Below are positions 42,604-43,682 of a stretch of 43,682 nucleotides of DNA, piece after piece. The stretch's first letter is position 1, and every line of letters begins with the position of its first letter. Under the pieces are notes generated by a model that did not search any database, was not told where the DNA came from, and saw only the letters and a list, made by a program, of their open reading frames with translations. A program made the position numbers and the translations under genes. Source of the DNA: Gemmatimonadota bacterium. Its GTDB lineage: Bacteria > Gemmatimonadota > Gemmatimonadetes > Gemmatimonadales > Gemmatimonadaceae. Location: the NCBI GenBank assembly GCA_026387895.1, contig JAPLKT010000146.1:1-43682 (forward strand), written 5' to 3'.

Positions 42604-43361
42604 GGGGCTGGCGATCACTGTATCGCCTCCCCGCGGTCTGCGTCGTTCTCGCCACAGGGGCGGTCGGCGCGTGGATTATCGGGCTGGTACACCGCAATCC
42701 ACTCGACCAGCGGTGCGCGCGCGCGCGCTGGGTGCATCGTGTCACCCCCTGGATTTCGCGCGCCGTAGGGGCGTCGGTGACCTCGCGGACAGCAATCGGC
42801 GCGGTGCCCACCGGCGCCGGCATGACGGTGGCGAATCACATCTCCTATGTGGATGTGTTCTTGATCGCGGCGCAGTTGCCCGTGGTCTTTGTGACGTCCA
42901 CGGAAGTACGGGACACGCCCGTGCTCGGCCTACTCTGTCGTTTGGCAGGATGTGTGTTCGTCGACCGTCGGTCGGCGAGGGCGCTGCGCACCCAAATCCA
43001 TGAGTTGGCTGCGTTGATGCGCGACGGCGTGCACATTGTGGTGTTTCCCGAAACCACGACCTCGCATGGAAACACGGTGTTGCCGTTTAAGGCGGCGCTG
43101 TTCGAAGCCGTACGTCTCTCGGGACGCCCGCTCTGGGTGGCCTGCATCGAGTACCCAGCAACTGAACGCCGCACCGCCGCGTACGTCGATGACGATACAT
43201 TCGCAGCGCACCTAAGCCTGCTGGTCAGTCATCCTGGGATCGCATCCAGCGTAACCTGGATTGCCCATGAGCCGGAGCCTGCGCGTCTCGATGCGCGCGC
43301 GCTCGCCCAGTGGTCGCGCGAAGCCGTGGTGAGCGCCATGGCTGGAGCGCCGTCGGAGTAA
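42600..43361 (+). CDS. PlsC-like 1-acyl-glycerol/lyso-ornithine lipid acyltransferase (OlsA-type)
   Basis: 253 residues from GTG 42600, which overlaps the OlsB stop (GTGA); the longer start at 42558 would overlap by 46 nt. N-terminal hydrophobic helix (10-30), then the H(X)4D catalytic motif NHISYVD (His80, Asp85), VFVDRRSA, and FPETTTS (149-155; the usual FPEGTRS with G-R replaced by T-T). It transfers a second acyl chain, probably completing ornithine lipid. Ends before a strong hairpin. Confidence 0.85.
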   Translation: MRGWRSLYRLPAVCVVLATGAVGAWIIGLVHRNPLDQRCARARWVHRVTPWISRAVGASVTSRTAIGAVPTGAGMTVANHISYVDVFLIAAQLPVVFVTSTEVRDTPVLGLLCRLAGCVFVDRRSARALRTQIHELAALMRDGVHIVVFPETTTSHGNTVLPFKAALFEAVRLSGRPLWVACIEYPATERRTAAYVDDDTFAAHLSLLVSHPGIASSVTWIAHEPEPARLDARALAQWSREAVVSAMAGAPSE

Positions 43362-43363
43362 CG

Positions 43364-43398
43364 CAAGAGGCCGACTCGAATACCGAGTCGGCCTCTTG
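43364..43398. terminator. Bidirectional hairpin between the acyltransferase and TldD genes
   Basis: A perfect 15-bp stem (43364-43378 with 43384-43398), loop AATAC. It starts 2 nt after the plus-strand stop and lies 33 bp beyond the minus-strand stop. Little T-run, but the stem is very strong. Confidence 0.82.
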
Positions 43399-43413
43399 TG
43401 CCTACGAATCCCG

Positions 43414-43437
43414 GCGCCCTACACGGCGCCCTACACG
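43414..43437. repeat. 12-bp tandem duplication across the tldD stop codon
   Basis: GCGCCCTACACG occurs at 43414-43425 and 43426-43437. On the minus strand it gives the end ..A-V-stop twice in the same frame, so the gene has two tandem in-frame TAG stops. Confidence 0.8.
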
Positions 43438-43682
43438 GCGTCTGACAGTGAACTGAAGGTGAACTCGCGTACCTTGAGCGTCGGCATCCAGGTCGCGCCG
43501 CCGGCTCCAAGGTTCTCTGACGCATTCACCCGCACCGCGGGACCGACCGCTTCCAAGTTGTTCAAGAAGAAGATCGGCGATTCGTTGTAACGGAAATTCT
43601 TCACCGGCTTCGTCACCTGTCCGTTCTCAATCAAGAACGTCCCATCACGCGTGAGTCCGGTATACACAATCGTGCGTGGGTC
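43431..43682 (-). CDS. TldD/PmbA family protein, 3' part
   Basis: The frame runs off the right edge, so only the last ~83 residues are seen. IVYTGLTRDGTFLIENGQVTK, then PVKNFRYNESPIFFLNNLEAVG, match the conserved C-terminus of TldD/PmbA metallopeptidases (maturation of modified peptides, antitoxin or microcin cleavage). The protease motif HExxxH lies outside. TldD and PmbA usually pair; the partner is not in the window. Stop TAG 43431-43433. Confidence 0.85.
   Translation of the reverse strand, partial: DPRTIVYTGLTRDGTFLIENGQVTKPVKNFRYNESPIFFLNNLEAVGPAVRVNASENLGAGGATWMPTLKVREFTFSSLSDAV

Overview
This window looks like a chromosomal segment of a GC-rich, aerobic, Gram-negative bacterium, most likely from the phylum Gemmatimonadota. 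The evidence is strong GC bias, very tight packing with many 4-nt ATGA/GTGA overlaps, frequent GTG/TTG starts, and the gene complement: a large PIG-L deacetylase next to an SSS symporter, de novo NAD synthesis, ThyX, a squalene/phytoene synthase-like protein, DUF1501/DUF1800, a DUF255 thioredoxin protein and ornithine-lipid acyltransferases. Taxonomy is inferred from recalled family resemblance only. No rRNA, tRNA, CRISPR array, IS element or prophage is visible.

Layout. (1) 1-5201, plus strand: tail of a PIG-L deacetylase, a 43-aa membrane peptide, an SSS symporter and NDH-2, all translationally coupled. (2) 5202-11141, minus strand: an MFS exporter, then a complete BMP-type nucleoside ABC importer (binding protein, double ATPase, two permeases). 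(3) 11219-17781: a copper/cytochrome oxidase assembly group (SCO-PCu(A)C fusion, CtaG-like, CopD) interleaved with nadB, nadA and nadC, ending in a 54-aa zinc-ribbon peptide. (4) 17788-26755: DUF255 protein, GT-C glycosyltransferase, M20 dipeptidase, Rho with a long disordered N-terminus, a TPR-like protein, and a polysaccharide deacetylase whose signal peptide and enzyme lie in different frames. (5) 26774-29838: a DUF1800-DUF1501 pair (lipoprotein and Tat substrate). (6) 30014-31332: small acidic protein, a start-less ORF with a good ribosome site, and a VapBC-type toxin-antitoxin pair. (7) 31345-37816, minus strand: ThyX, squalene/phytoene synthase-like protein, a secreted protein, a zinc-ribbon protein, a degenerate RNase HI, a small protein, an M20 deacylase, and a phasin-like protein with a histone H1-like tail. 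(8) 38101-43361, plus strand: CoA-transferase behind a very AT-rich leader, a degenerate SGNH lipoprotein, an ECF sigma factor with a short candidate anti-sigma, and an OlsB/OlsA-like acyltransferase pair. (9) The window ends in the 3' part of a TldD/PmbA protein on the minus strand.

Together these are mostly housekeeping, respiratory and envelope genes rather than a mobile island. I see no clear-cut new defence or biosynthetic system. The most interesting signals are apparent pseudo-enzymes (RNase HI without two catalytic carboxylates, SGNH hydrolase without its serine), the C6-tract frameshift in the deacetylase, the intrinsically disordered Rho, the PhaF-like architecture built on a 24-bp repeat, the copper/NAD gene interleaving, and several tiny genes (43, 54, 70, 72, 75 and 97 aa).
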